From JBNKEI01 sp050288705 (GTDB lineage: Bacteria > Myxococcota > Myxococcia > Myxococcales > UBA5297), in the NCBI GenBank assembly GCA_050288705.1, contig JBNKEI010000142.1, forward strand, positions 1-13,960: a stretch of DNA of 13,960 nucleotides, written 5' to 3'. A program made the translations under genes and the position numbers. Below, in pieces: positions 5,766-12,377 of the stretch (positions within the stretch are counted from its first letter, which is position 1; the number at the start of each line of letters is the position of its first letter). The notes under the pieces are model-generated. The model was given only the letters and a program-made list of their open reading frames with translations, made no database searches and was not told where the DNA came from.

Positions 5766-8700
5766 CTACTGCTGGGCTCGCTTGCGCAATGAAGCTAAGG
5801 TTTTCTGCGCAGCTCTGGTTTGCGGGCAAGGTGAAGCGACTCGCAAATAAGCTTCAAATTCGGGAATGGCTTGCTTCCAGCGAGTGGAATGGGAGGCGAG
5901 ATATTCAGCAAGAGCCCATCTAGCTTCTGATAAATACGGGTCAAGGGCAATTGCGCGGTCGAAAAATTTAACTGCTAACGATGGGTTTTTGTTTTTCAGA
6001 GCAAGACCTCTTGCTAGATGAGCATCGGCGAGGTTGCTATCTATGCTAGTTGCTCGCCGAGCTAGCTTATCTGCGGATCGGGAATCACCAAGTGTCAAGC
6101 GTGCCTTGGCGGCAATGGTGTATGTCTGGGCTAGTAAGGTTGGATTTTTTCTAACTTCCTTGTCCTTGATAAGTGCCTCGCTTTCTTTTGAAATTTTTCG
6201 AGCATTTTTATTTAATTGGGCAGCGAGCATTCCTATACGGGCTCGCTTATTTCTCGGCTGAATATAAAGCGCTCTACGAAATGCGAGTTTAGCGGCATTT
6301 TTGTTTCCTGTCCTTAGCCGAGTTTCTCCTAAAAAGCACCAGGGCTCGGCATCTCGTGGACTGCGTCTAGCTACTATTCTCAAGTTTTTGAGAGCCGCAA
6401 AAATGTTACCAGAAGCAAGATCAATTTCTGCTTCCAATCTACGAGCAGAAAGAGTGAATTTGCGGCTTAAGCGTCGCGATTCCTGAGCGTGTTTACGTGC
6501 GGAGTCAAAATCTTTCTGCGCCAAGAACACCTGTCCTAGCTGGTAATGCAGTTCAGCGCTGCGTGATTGTCCCAAGGCTGCTTCTAAAGTTAATTGCGCA
6601 GCAGAAAGCTCATTAAGATGAACTAGTGTTTTGCTCAAAATCAGTCGGGTTTCTAAACGGTTCTGATTTCGTAGTAGCGCTAGCAATAAGTGTTTTTTTG
6701 CCTTTCGATACTCACCTTGTTCCATTAGCAAGGTGCCTAAACGCAAGGCTCCTTCCCAATCAAGAGGGTGGGATTCGGCGGCCAAAAATTCCTTAGCAGC
6801 CTGATCTAGCTTTCCCTCTTTGATCAGGAGCTGCCCCATGGCGATATGAAAAAGATGACTCTTGATGGAGCTTTTTGCAGCCTTCGCAAGTACGGTGCGA
6901 GCGGTATCTAATTTTCCAGTAGCCGTATCGATCATTGCCAAGCAGATAGCTGCTTCTGCGGGAAATGTTTTTCCTCTCTTGGTAGCAGCTAACTCTGCTC
7001 TAGCTAGGCTGTATTGTTTCATTTCTAGTCGTGCTAAACCCCGCACGATGCGTGTGCGGAAGTAGGCAGAGTCGGTAACTTTGGTAAGTTGTAGAGCCTC
7101 TTTTGCTCGCCCGATGGAAATAAGAACATGAGCCAGCTTTTCTTGCACAATAGGGTCTGGTTGATCCGATTGGGAATTCAGTGATCGACGATACGATTCG
7201 GCTGCTTTTAGGTAATTCCCGGCCATTTGGTAGACTAAACCCATAGAAGAAAAGTACTCGCTTCTGCGATTCTCTTGCTGGGCAACACCTTTTTCTAATA
7301 TGGCAATGGCTTTTGAAGTATTACCTTGCAGAGAGAATTTCCGTGCTTCAATTAAGTCCAAATCGGCTCCATATGAAGCTGGCCAAGCCGAATCTTCAGA
7401 GGAGGGTTCAGTTAGTAATTTGCGAGCTTTGTCAAAAATCGATTTCCATTCCGTTGTTGAGTATTCTTTGCTTTCTAACAAAGCGCTTGCTAATCCTAAA
7501 AGAGCAGGAAGATGTTCCGGGGAAGCTTTTTGGGCCAAATAGAAATATTCTCGGGATTTGGCATAATCTCCTTCCGATTGATAATAGTTTCCTAACGCCA
7601 CCAAAGTGGCGACATGAGGATAAGCAGAGGGGGCAGCCTCAACTGCTGACTGGAATAGTGAGATAGCCTTTTTAGTCTGATTTCTACTTAAGGCAATTTT
7701 TCCTGACCAATAATAGTATTCTGCTTTTGCCCAACGTTCGGGATATTTGTCAGCACCAGTATTCAGAATTTTTTTTTCAATTTTTTTCTTAGATTCCTTG
7801 CTATTGGCAAGAAGATAATAAACTAGCAAAGTAAAACCAGGTTTATTACCGTTAAGAGAAATTAGTTCTTGTTGAGCGTTTAAGCGATCTTCTGGTTTGC
7901 CTTGCATGTGGAAAAGGGCAGCATGAGCAAAAGCAGAAATAGATTGAAGATGAACGTCTACTTCCTTATTTTGGATACGTTCATTGAGGTCAGTTACTAA
8001 GCGATAAGCCGAGGGTGTATCCAAAGTAAACGCGCGAAAAGCCTGGGCGCGAAGCTCAGCCAATTCGTAAACTCGGTTTCGATCACGAGTAGTTTTGTAT
8101 ACATATAAAGAAACCGAGCCCGCGGCAAGAAGTAGCGCCACTATGCTTAAAAGAAGCCAGTTTCTTTGCAGAAATGTAAGAGGTGGGCTGGCTAACAGTT
8201 CTTCTCGTAATTCTTGCTCATATTTCTGAGCGATACTTGCGGCCGTTTCCGGATCTATCGCAGGTTCAGAGATGTCAGTGGGTGTAGAAGCAGTTGGCGG
8301 CAGAGAAGGGATTTCCGCAAGTAGTAAAGAATTGGTAGAAAGAGTAGTAGGAGGCGAAACGCAAGTTTCTGATGTCGCTGGCAGAACCTGTGGCAAGTTA
8401 TTTGGGCAAATGGCAGCAGGCGAAGGCTCTTCGATTGCCCCAGGTTTCTGGGACTCAGCAGGCTTAGACGGCTCAGCAGGCCCTAAAGGCTCTTGAAACG
8501 ACTCGGCAAGCTTTGGGGACTCGGCAGGTTCCTGAGACTCAGCAGTCTTAGAAGGCTTTTGGAACGACTCGGGAGGTTCTGAAGGCTCGGCAGGTTCTGA
8601 AGGTTCTGAAGGTTCTTGCAACGACTCAGCAAGCTTGGGGGGCTCAGCAGTTTCCTGAGATATGGCAAGTTCTGGTGATTCGGCAAGTTCTGAAGACTTG

Positions 8701-9236
8701 GTAGGCTTTGAAAACTCAGTAGGTTTTAAAGGTTCGGCAAGCTTTGGCGAGGGTGCACTAGTTTTCTTGCTAATTGTGCCTGGTTGACCAGAAGTGGAAA
8801 CCGAATCTATTGGCGGAAGCTCAACCGGGATTCCGATTGTTTGCTGGACTTGTTGCAACCAAAGTCGCACTCGCGCATCGTGAGGAACAAGTGCGATGGC
8901 CTTTTTCAAAATCGGCAAAGCCGAGCGAAACAGTTTCTTTTGAACTAAAGTCTCACTAATCAACAAAAAAGCCAGCGGATCGTTGCGTTCGATTTCCATT
9001 GCTTTTTCGAACTGCTCCATGGCTTCTGCTGGCCGGCTAGCCGAAAGCAACGATTTTCCATATAGGACTCGGCTCTCCACCGAGTCTGGATGATACTCTA
9101 AGCCATTTTGGCAGGCTTCGATGGCTTCCCTAACTCTCCCTTGATCGAGAAGAGCCTTGGTTAGCTCAAGGAACACCAAGCTACCGGGATCGTTTTCCAA
9201 GACTTGTTTGTACTTATCAACCAAATCCTTAGCCAT
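5766..9236 (-). CDS. Large membrane-anchored TPR-repeat protein
   Basis: This 1156-residue protein has TPR-like helical repeats at residues 1-130, with typical phrases such as 'A.EACQNGLEYHPDS' and 'A.EQFEKAMEIERNDP'. Residues about 160-272 are a low-complexity linker of Ser, Glu, Pro, Ala and Lys repeats. A single membrane helix lies at about 359-380 (NWLLLSIVALLLAAGSVSLYVY, allowing for its edges). From about 385 to the end is a long superhelix of many TPRs. Such proteins scaffold multi-protein assemblies; no enzyme motif is seen. Basic residues follow the helix (KTTRDRNR), so topology is unclear: a large C-terminal domain outside the cytoplasm is common for this design, but the positive-inside rule does not favour it here. 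The start is ATG 9236 with GGAG five bases upstream. The following small membrane gene is probably in the same operon. The architecture recalls deltaproteobacterial TPR proteins, but no specific homologue is claimed. Confidence 0.85.
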   Translation of the reverse strand: MAKDLVDKYKQVLENDPGSLVFLELTKALLDQGRVREAIEACQNGLEYHPDSVESRVLYGKSLLSASRPAEAMEQFEKAMEIERNDPLAFLLISETLVQKKLFRSALPILKKAIALVPHDARVRLWLQQVQQTIGIPVELPPIDSVSTSGQPGTISKKTSAPSPKLAEPLKPTEFSKPTKSSELAESPELAISQETAEPPKLAESLQEPSEPSEPAEPSEPPESFQKPSKTAESQEPAESPKLAESFQEPLGPAEPSKPAESQKPGAIEEPSPAAICPNNLPQVLPATSETCVSPPTTLSTNSLLLAEIPSLPPTASTPTDISEPAIDPETAASIAQKYEQELREELLASPPLTFLQRNWLLLSIVALLLAAGSVSLYVYKTTRDRNRVYELAELRAQAFRAFTLDTPSAYRLVTDLNERIQNKEVDVHLQSISAFAHAALFHMQGKPEDRLNAQQELISLNGNKPGFTLLVYYLLANSKESKKKIEKKILNTGADKYPERWAKAEYYYWSGKIALSRNQTKKAISLFQSAVEAAPSAYPHVATLVALGNYYQSEGDYAKSREYFYLAQKASPEHLPALLGLASALLESKEYSTTEWKSIFDKARKLLTEPSSEDSAWPASYGADLDLIEARKFSLQGNTSKAIAILEKGVAQQENRRSEYFSSMGLVYQMAGNYLKAAESYRRSLNSQSDQPDPIVQEKLAHVLISIGRAKEALQLTKVTDSAYFRTRIVRGLARLEMKQYSLARAELAATKRGKTFPAEAAICLAMIDTATGKLDTARTVLAKAAKSSIKSHLFHIAMGQLLIKEGKLDQAAKEFLAAESHPLDWEGALRLGTLLMEQGEYRKAKKHLLLALLRNQNRLETRLILSKTLVHLNELSAAQLTLEAALGQSRSAELHYQLGQVFLAQKDFDSARKHAQESRRLSRKFTLSARRLEAEIDLASGNIFAALKNLRIVARRSPRDAEPWCFLGETRLRTGNKNAAKLAFRRALYIQPRNKRARIGMLAAQLNKNARKISKESEALIKDKEVRKNPTLLAQTYTIAAKARLTLGDSRSADKLARRATSIDSNLADAHLARGLALKNKNPSLAVKFFDRAIALDPYLSEARWALAEYLASHSTRWKQAIPEFEAYLRVASPCPQTRAAQKTLASLRKRAQQ
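8421..8759 (-). repeat. Ser/Glu/Pro-rich minisatellite-like coding repeat inside the TPR gene
   Basis: This stretch encodes residues about 160-272 of the TPR protein. It is built from imperfect short units such as 'SEP', 'AESQEP' and 'PKLAES'; a longer unit, PKLAES[LF]QEP, occurs at about 200-209 and 241-250. On the plus strand this appears as recurring ggctcggcaggttctgaagg-like phrases. Such tracts usually form an extended, flexible spacer and vary in copy number between strains. Confidence 0.75.
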
Positions 9237-9373
9237 GGCTTCTCCAAGCTATGCTATCGACAAGTGCTGACCATGGTAAAACCACGTTTTTTTCGCGTCG
9301 AGATCTATTCGTTTTTTTGTCTCGGACGAGGCATATTTGATCATCTAAGTGTTCTAGCAGAAGGAAGTCGTTT

Positions 9374-9817
9374 TTGAAAACTACATGGCGGTTAAGAATG
9401 GTTTTAGGTCCCACCAACCTCTTTTTGGCAATGCTTATCGGCCTCGGTAGTGTTGATTGTGCGCATCACCGAGCAACGTCTGCTAAGGAATCTCTTCGAT
9501 TGGCCACCGAAACCTTTCATCGCTTGGTTCGCTGGGGGGATTTTCGCTACTCCTGTCAGCTAGTGGTGGCGCAAAAAAGAGAAGGTTGTTTTCAAAAAGT
9601 CTCCGATCAAGAAAAAAACTTGAAGATAACCAATTATGAACTTTTGGACATCAGGTGGAAGCCGGAAAAAAATAAAAAAGCTCAAATTATCAGCAGCTTG
9701 ACTTGGCATCGACTGCCTAAAATAACCACTTGCACCGAAAATGTGGTTATGGAATGGGAAGAAATAGAAGGGGTTTGGTTTATAGTTTCTATTAACGGAG
9801 GGCCGAGCTTTTTCTAG
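9374..9817 (+). CDS. Lipoprotein-like secreted protein, possible NTF2-like fold
   Basis: The protein has 147 residues from TTG 9374, chosen because AAGGAAG (9361-9367) lies six bases upstream; ATG 9398 (Met9) is an alternative without a good ribosome site. The N-terminus has basic residues, a hydrophobic core (LFLAMLIGLG) and Cys29, like a lipoprotein signal. However, the residue before the Cys is Asp, which departs from the usual lipobox. The mature part has a helix (ESLRLATETFHRLVRWGDF) followed by several beta-like stretches ending in 'WEEIEGVWFIVSINGG'. That order suggests the NTF2-like/SnoaL fold, which is a tentative call. It is probably envelope-located. It is divergent from the TPR gene across a 137-base gap. 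Its TAG stop overlaps the CTAG boundary of the adjacent MITE-like element. Confidence 0.65.
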   Translation: MKTTWRLRMVLGPTNLFLAMLIGLGSVDCAHHRATSAKESLRLATETFHRLVRWGDFRYSCQLVVAQKREGCFQKVSDQEKNLKITNYELLDIRWKPEKNKKAQIISSLTWHRLPKITTCTENVVMEWEEIEGVWFIVSINGGPSFF

Positions 9818-9852
9818 GGCATGTCCCTATATCCGACATCGCCGCTCCGTCA

Positions 9853-9872
9853 TTCCCGCGAAGGCGGGAATC
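9853..9872. repeat. dRS3-like palindrome, left copy
   Basis: The palindrome ATTCCC-N8-GGGAAT, with GCGAAGGC as the middle, lies within the left arm of the MITE-like element (position uncertain by one base). The same pattern is known as dRS3 in Neisseria and is common as a repeat in other proteobacteria. It could also form a hairpin after the upstream lipoprotein gene, acting as a transcription terminator or mRNA end. Confidence 0.6.
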
Positions 9873-9889
9873 CAGTGGGTACGACTTTG

Positions 9890-10054
9890 TCAATCGATGA
9901 TTTGGGGCCAAAGGTCAGCCCATCCAGGGTTCATTTTTTCGATGAGACCCATCTTCCACGCACGACGCCACTTTTTTAGCTGCTTTTCACGACCAATTGC
10001 GGTCAACATGTCCTCGAACAACTCATATTCAAGAAACCACGAAATTGAGACCAC
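9890..10054 (-). pseudogene. GIY-YIG endonuclease, C-terminal fragment
   Basis: On the minus strand, an open stretch of 54 codons (possible GTG 10054, stop TGA at 9892-9890) encodes 'EYELFEDMLTAIGREKQLKKWRR' split around residues 9-31, then 'AWKMGLIEKMNPGWADLW'. This closely fits the C-terminal half of small single-domain GIY-YIG nucleases, which have about 80-100 residues and a REKQLKKWRR signature. The N-terminal half with the GIY-YIG catalytic motif is missing: a TAA at 10057-10055 closes the frame upstream, and I found no matching N-terminal sequence in the other frames. It is therefore a remnant trapped between the inverted repeats. Genes of this family are often found near ATTCCCGC..GCGGGAAT repeats in proteobacteria, so the pairing is familiar. 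Confidence 0.7.
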
Positions 10055-10151
10055 TTACTCTCGTCCAACGACAATCGTAACGCCATCCAAAGCCTAAACC
10101 AAAGGTCAGATTCGGAATGCAAGCTGGTCTTTCGACTATGGCGCCCCCTGG

Positions 10152-10171
10152 ATTCCCGCTTTCGCGGGAAT
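10152..10171. repeat. dRS3-like palindrome, right copy
   Basis: This is the second ATTCCC-N8-GGGAAT palindrome, with GCTTTCGC as the middle, inside the right arm of the MITE-like element and inverted relative to the left copy. The two copies differ mainly in the loop. Confidence 0.6.
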
Positions 10172-10210
10172 GACGGAGGGCGTGGTGCCGGATATAGGGA
10201 CACGCCCTAG

Positions 10211-10461
10211 TGAGAATTTGTAATATTGCTTGCGTCCAAACGAAACAAATTGGAGGAAAAAGCGACACGCACATATTAATTTGTAAATAGTTTTAATGAC
10301 CGCGATAAACACGCTCTGGTTGTTCAGTCAATTTGCAACCCTCACCAGCAGTACTTAAAGTAACGACATATAGCCTAATTGAATACAAAACTATTGACTT
10401 TGGTAGGAAAATGTAGTATGGCATGAGGTCTGCAGATCGTTTGGCCAACGAGGGAGATCTC
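10211..10461 (+). promoter_or_regulatory. Intergenic region with possible promoter for the PilZ gene
   Basis: No gene is seen in this 251-base stretch, which is AT-rich. TTGACT at 10394-10399 is a good -35, but the best -10, TAGTAT at 10414-10419, is only 14 bases away, shorter than the usual 16-18. If used, transcription would start near 10426, after the ATG at 10423, which supports the later start at 10462 for the PilZ-domain protein. An isolated GGAGGA near 10251 has no frame behind it. Confidence 0.3.
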
Positions 10462-10860
10462 ATGACGAGCCAACCACGCCTTCCAAATCACGTTTCGGTT
10501 TGTTATCCAATAGAGTTCTATCATTGGGACAAGAAAAAGTCTGCCTGCATACTAGAAATCGGCCCCGACGGGGTATTTTTGGAATCAGAAGAGGTCTTTT
10601 CTCCAGGGTCAATGCTCACCCTAAGAATTGATTTACCCCAGGCAGGTTGTCGGTTCACCGTCTTGGGAAAAGTTGTTGCAACCCCAAACCCAACTTTACA
10701 TTCCGGCCCCGACCATGCCTCGGCCCCAGCAACCGCAAATTCCACCAGTGCAGGCCAAAAATCGGGAATGTATGTTGCATTCATGGACATTTCCCCCAGC
10801 AACCAAGAGCGCATTCACGCTTATATGGTTTCCCATCAAAAATGCGCGGCAGTTGCTTAG
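10462..10860 (+). CDS. Degenerate PilZ-domain protein
   Basis: The protein has 132 residues from ATG 10462, preferred over the in-frame ATG 10423 because GGGAG lies five bases before it. The core 'ACILEIGPDGVFLES' at 28-42 matches the position and shape of the PilZ c-di-GMP motif (D/N)xSxxG, but reads E-I-G-P-D-G. The RxxxR motif expected near the N-terminus is absent. The strands that follow (LTLRIDLP, FTVLGKVVATP, GMYVAFMDISP) and the terminal helix (NQERIHAYMV) fit a PilZ barrel. Between about 74 and 101 is a Pro/Ala/Ser/Thr-rich insertion. It probably does not bind c-di-GMP in the canonical way and may act through protein contacts, as other non-binding PilZ proteins do. It is followed by glmU after 96 bases, with an inverted repeat between. 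The family call rests on the overall pattern, so moderate confidence. Confidence 0.6.
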   Translation: MTSQPRLPNHVSVCYPIEFYHWDKKKSACILEIGPDGVFLESEEVFSPGSMLTLRIDLPQAGCRFTVLGKVVATPNPTLHSGPDHASAPATANSTSAGQKSGMYVAFMDISPSNQERIHAYMVSHQKCAAVA

Positions 10861-10872
10861 AATTTCTGCCTG

Positions 10873-10946
10873 ATTGGCCCATCAGGGAACATCGTGTCGA
10901 TAACTTAAATACGAAGTTGACGAAGTGGCGCATGGGCCAATATCGT
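10873..10946 (+). promoter_or_regulatory. 10-bp inverted repeat and possible promoter just upstream of glmU
   Basis: ATTGGCCCAT (10873-10882) and ATGGGCCAAT (10932-10941) are a perfect 10-bp inverted repeat separated by 49 bases. The inner part holds TTGACG (10917-10922), a good -35. The best -10 is TATCGT (10941-10946), 18 bases away. If active, the transcript would begin only a few bases before the glmU ATG at 10957, which has no visible Shine-Dalgarno. The repeat could be a protein-binding pair of half-sites, a looped RNA, or a weak terminator for the PilZ gene; no U-tract follows. Confidence 0.3.
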
Positions 10947-10956
10947 ATGCAGTCTT

Positions 10957-12348
10957 ATGACCAAAAATACTGCGGCGATAGTTTTGTGTGCAGGAAAAGG
11001 AACGCGGATGAAAAGCTCGCGAGCCAAGGTCCTGCACGAGATTTTGGGGCGTCCCCTGGGCTATTACCCATTGCACTGTGCTTTGCAAGTAGGCGCAAAT
11101 CCTGTGGTAGCCGTAATTGGACACCAGGCCGAAGAAGTTCAAAAAACCATGGAATCTGCTTTTGCAGATTATGCTCTTAGTTTTGCTTCACAAAAGAATC
11201 AGCTAGGAACTGCCCATGCAGTACTATCGACACGCCAAACACTAGAAAAATTCTCCGGCGACATTTTTATTCTCCATGGCGACACTCCTCTTTTGCGTAC
11301 TGAAACTTTAAAAGCGCTGGCGCAAGCCAAAAAAGAGCAAAATGCTCCCCTGGCTTTAGTAACTACGTGCGCCCACAATCCGCAAGGATATGGTCGTATA
11401 GTACGGTCTCAAGGTTGTATTGAGCGCATCGTCGAAGAAAAAGATTGCACCATTGAGCAGCGCGGCATATGCGAGGTAAACGCTGCCATTTATTTAGTCG
11501 ACTCTAATTTTTTGTGGTCCGCACTTGAACAAGTGAGTTCTGCGAACGCTCAGCAAGAACTATATCTTACCGATTTAGCATTCTTGGCGTTTAAAACCGG
11601 AAAACCCGCCGCATCTATAGAAGTTGGTTTTGAAGAAACCGCCGGGGTAAATGACCGCATTGACTTGGCTCAAGCCGCGGCTGGATTACGCCAACGAATT
11701 AACCAACGTCACATGGCTGCCGGGGTTACGTTAGAAGACCCTTATTCCATTCATATCGATGATTCCGTGCAAATTGGACAAGACTCGCTGATTAGTCCTG
11801 GCTGCATTATTCAGGGAATGACCTCTTTAGGTCAGAATGTGACGGTTGGACCCGGCTGCGTGGTACACGATTCAGAAATTGCCGACAATGCTCAATTGCG
11901 TGCTTACTGTGTGTTGGAAAATGCCAAAGTGGGCGCCCAGGCATTAATTGGTCCCTTTGCCCGTTTACGGCCAGGAACTGATTTGGCAAACAAAGTACAT
12001 ATTGGTAATTTCGTGGAAACAAAAAAAGCCAAAATTGGTGAGGGTTCGAAAGCCAATCATTTAACTTATTTAGGCGATTGCGAAATCGGAACGGGAGTCA
12101 ATATTGGTGCCGGCACTATTACCTGCAATTACGACGGTGTACACAAACATAAAACCGAAATAGGGGATGGGGTATTCGTAGGCAGCGACAGCCAATTCGT
12201 AGCTCCAATAAAAGTGGGCAAAGGAGCATATATTGCTGCAGGAAGTACTATAACCAAAGACGTTCCAGAAGAAAGTTTAGCCATTGCCCGTAGTCGCCAG
12301 ACCACTAAGACAGATTATCTTAGAAAAAAACGCGGCGAGAGCGAATAA
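10957..12348 (+). CDS. glmU: Bifunctional UDP-GlcNAc pyrophosphorylase / glucosamine-1-phosphate acetyltransferase
   Basis: GlmU acetylates glucosamine-1-phosphate with acetyl-CoA, then transfers uridylyl from UTP to make UDP-GlcNAc for peptidoglycan and lipopolysaccharide. It acts as a cytoplasmic trimer. The 463 residues fit the usual length of about 450-460. The N-terminal uridyltransferase domain has the nucleotide motif LCAGKGTRM at 10-18, Lys24, and HGDTPLL. The C-terminal domain is a left-handed beta helix of hexapeptide repeats. It carries HIGNFVETKKA (Lys356, matching E. coli Lys351), NHLTYLGD with the catalytic His368 and Tyr371 (E. coli His363 and Tyr366), and NIGAGTITCNYDG. The start ATG 10957 is the only reasonable one: an in-frame stop lies at 10918-10920 with no start codon between. 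No Shine-Dalgarno is seen, so initiation may be leaderless or weak. It is followed by glmS after 29 bases, an operon arrangement that groups consecutive steps of one pathway. Confidence 0.97.
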   Translation: MTKNTAAIVLCAGKGTRMKSSRAKVLHEILGRPLGYYPLHCALQVGANPVVAVIGHQAEEVQKTMESAFADYALSFASQKNQLGTAHAVLSTRQTLEKFSGDIFILHGDTPLLRTETLKALAQAKKEQNAPLALVTTCAHNPQGYGRIVRSQGCIERIVEEKDCTIEQRGICEVNAAIYLVDSNFLWSALEQVSSANAQQELYLTDLAFLAFKTGKPAASIEVGFEETAGVNDRIDLAQAAAGLRQRINQRHMAAGVTLEDPYSIHIDDSVQIGQDSLISPGCIIQGMTSLGQNVTVGPGCVVHDSEIADNAQLRAYCVLENAKVGAQALIGPFARLRPGTDLANKVHIGNFVETKKAKIGEGSKANHLTYLGDCEIGTGVNIGAGTITCNYDGVHKHKTEIGDGVFVGSDSQFVAPIKVGKGAYIAAGSTITKDVPEESLAIARSRQTTKTDYLRKKRGESE

Positions 12349-12377
12349 ATTAGGGAAATACCCTTAAGGAAAATAAC

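Larger units (their letters stand above)
9814..10210. mobile_element. MITE-like element with long terminal inverted repeats
   Basis: About 66 bases at the left end (9814 to about 9879) and 67 at the right end (10144-10210) are near-identical inverted copies. Both start CTAGGGC(A/G)TGTCCCTATATCCG and run through a TCCGTCATTCCCGCG... palindrome. CTAG occurs at both outer edges and may be a 4-bp target duplication; YTAR-type targets are known for IS5-family elements, but the family assignment is only a guess. No transposase is present, so the element would be non-autonomous. The interior holds the 3' part of a GIY-YIG nuclease gene. The insertion leaves the upstream lipoprotein gene intact, because its TAG stop lies inside CTAG. 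Confidence 0.65.

Noticed and set aside
5687..5923. Plus-strand frame of 78 codons over the end of the TPR gene and start of the small membrane gene.
   Set aside because: It is antisense to two better-supported genes with good ribosome sites and has no features of its own.
9229..9417. Minus-strand frame of 62 codons ending just inside the start of the TPR gene.
   Set aside because: Its 5' part is antisense to the lipoprotein-like gene, it has no ribosome site, and its residues show no fold signature. The overlap with the TPR start could suggest coupling, but the TPR gene has its own good Shine-Dalgarno.
10003..10274. Minus-strand frames of 66 and 81 codons across the right arm of the MITE-like element.
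   Set aside because: They translate the palindromic repeat (phrases such as PRKRES and HSRESGNPG are typical of these repeats) and are not genes.
10647..11180. Open reading frame of 177 codons on the plus strand.
   Set aside because: It overlaps the PilZ gene and the start of glmU in another frame, and its protein has no recognisable features; glmU is certain.
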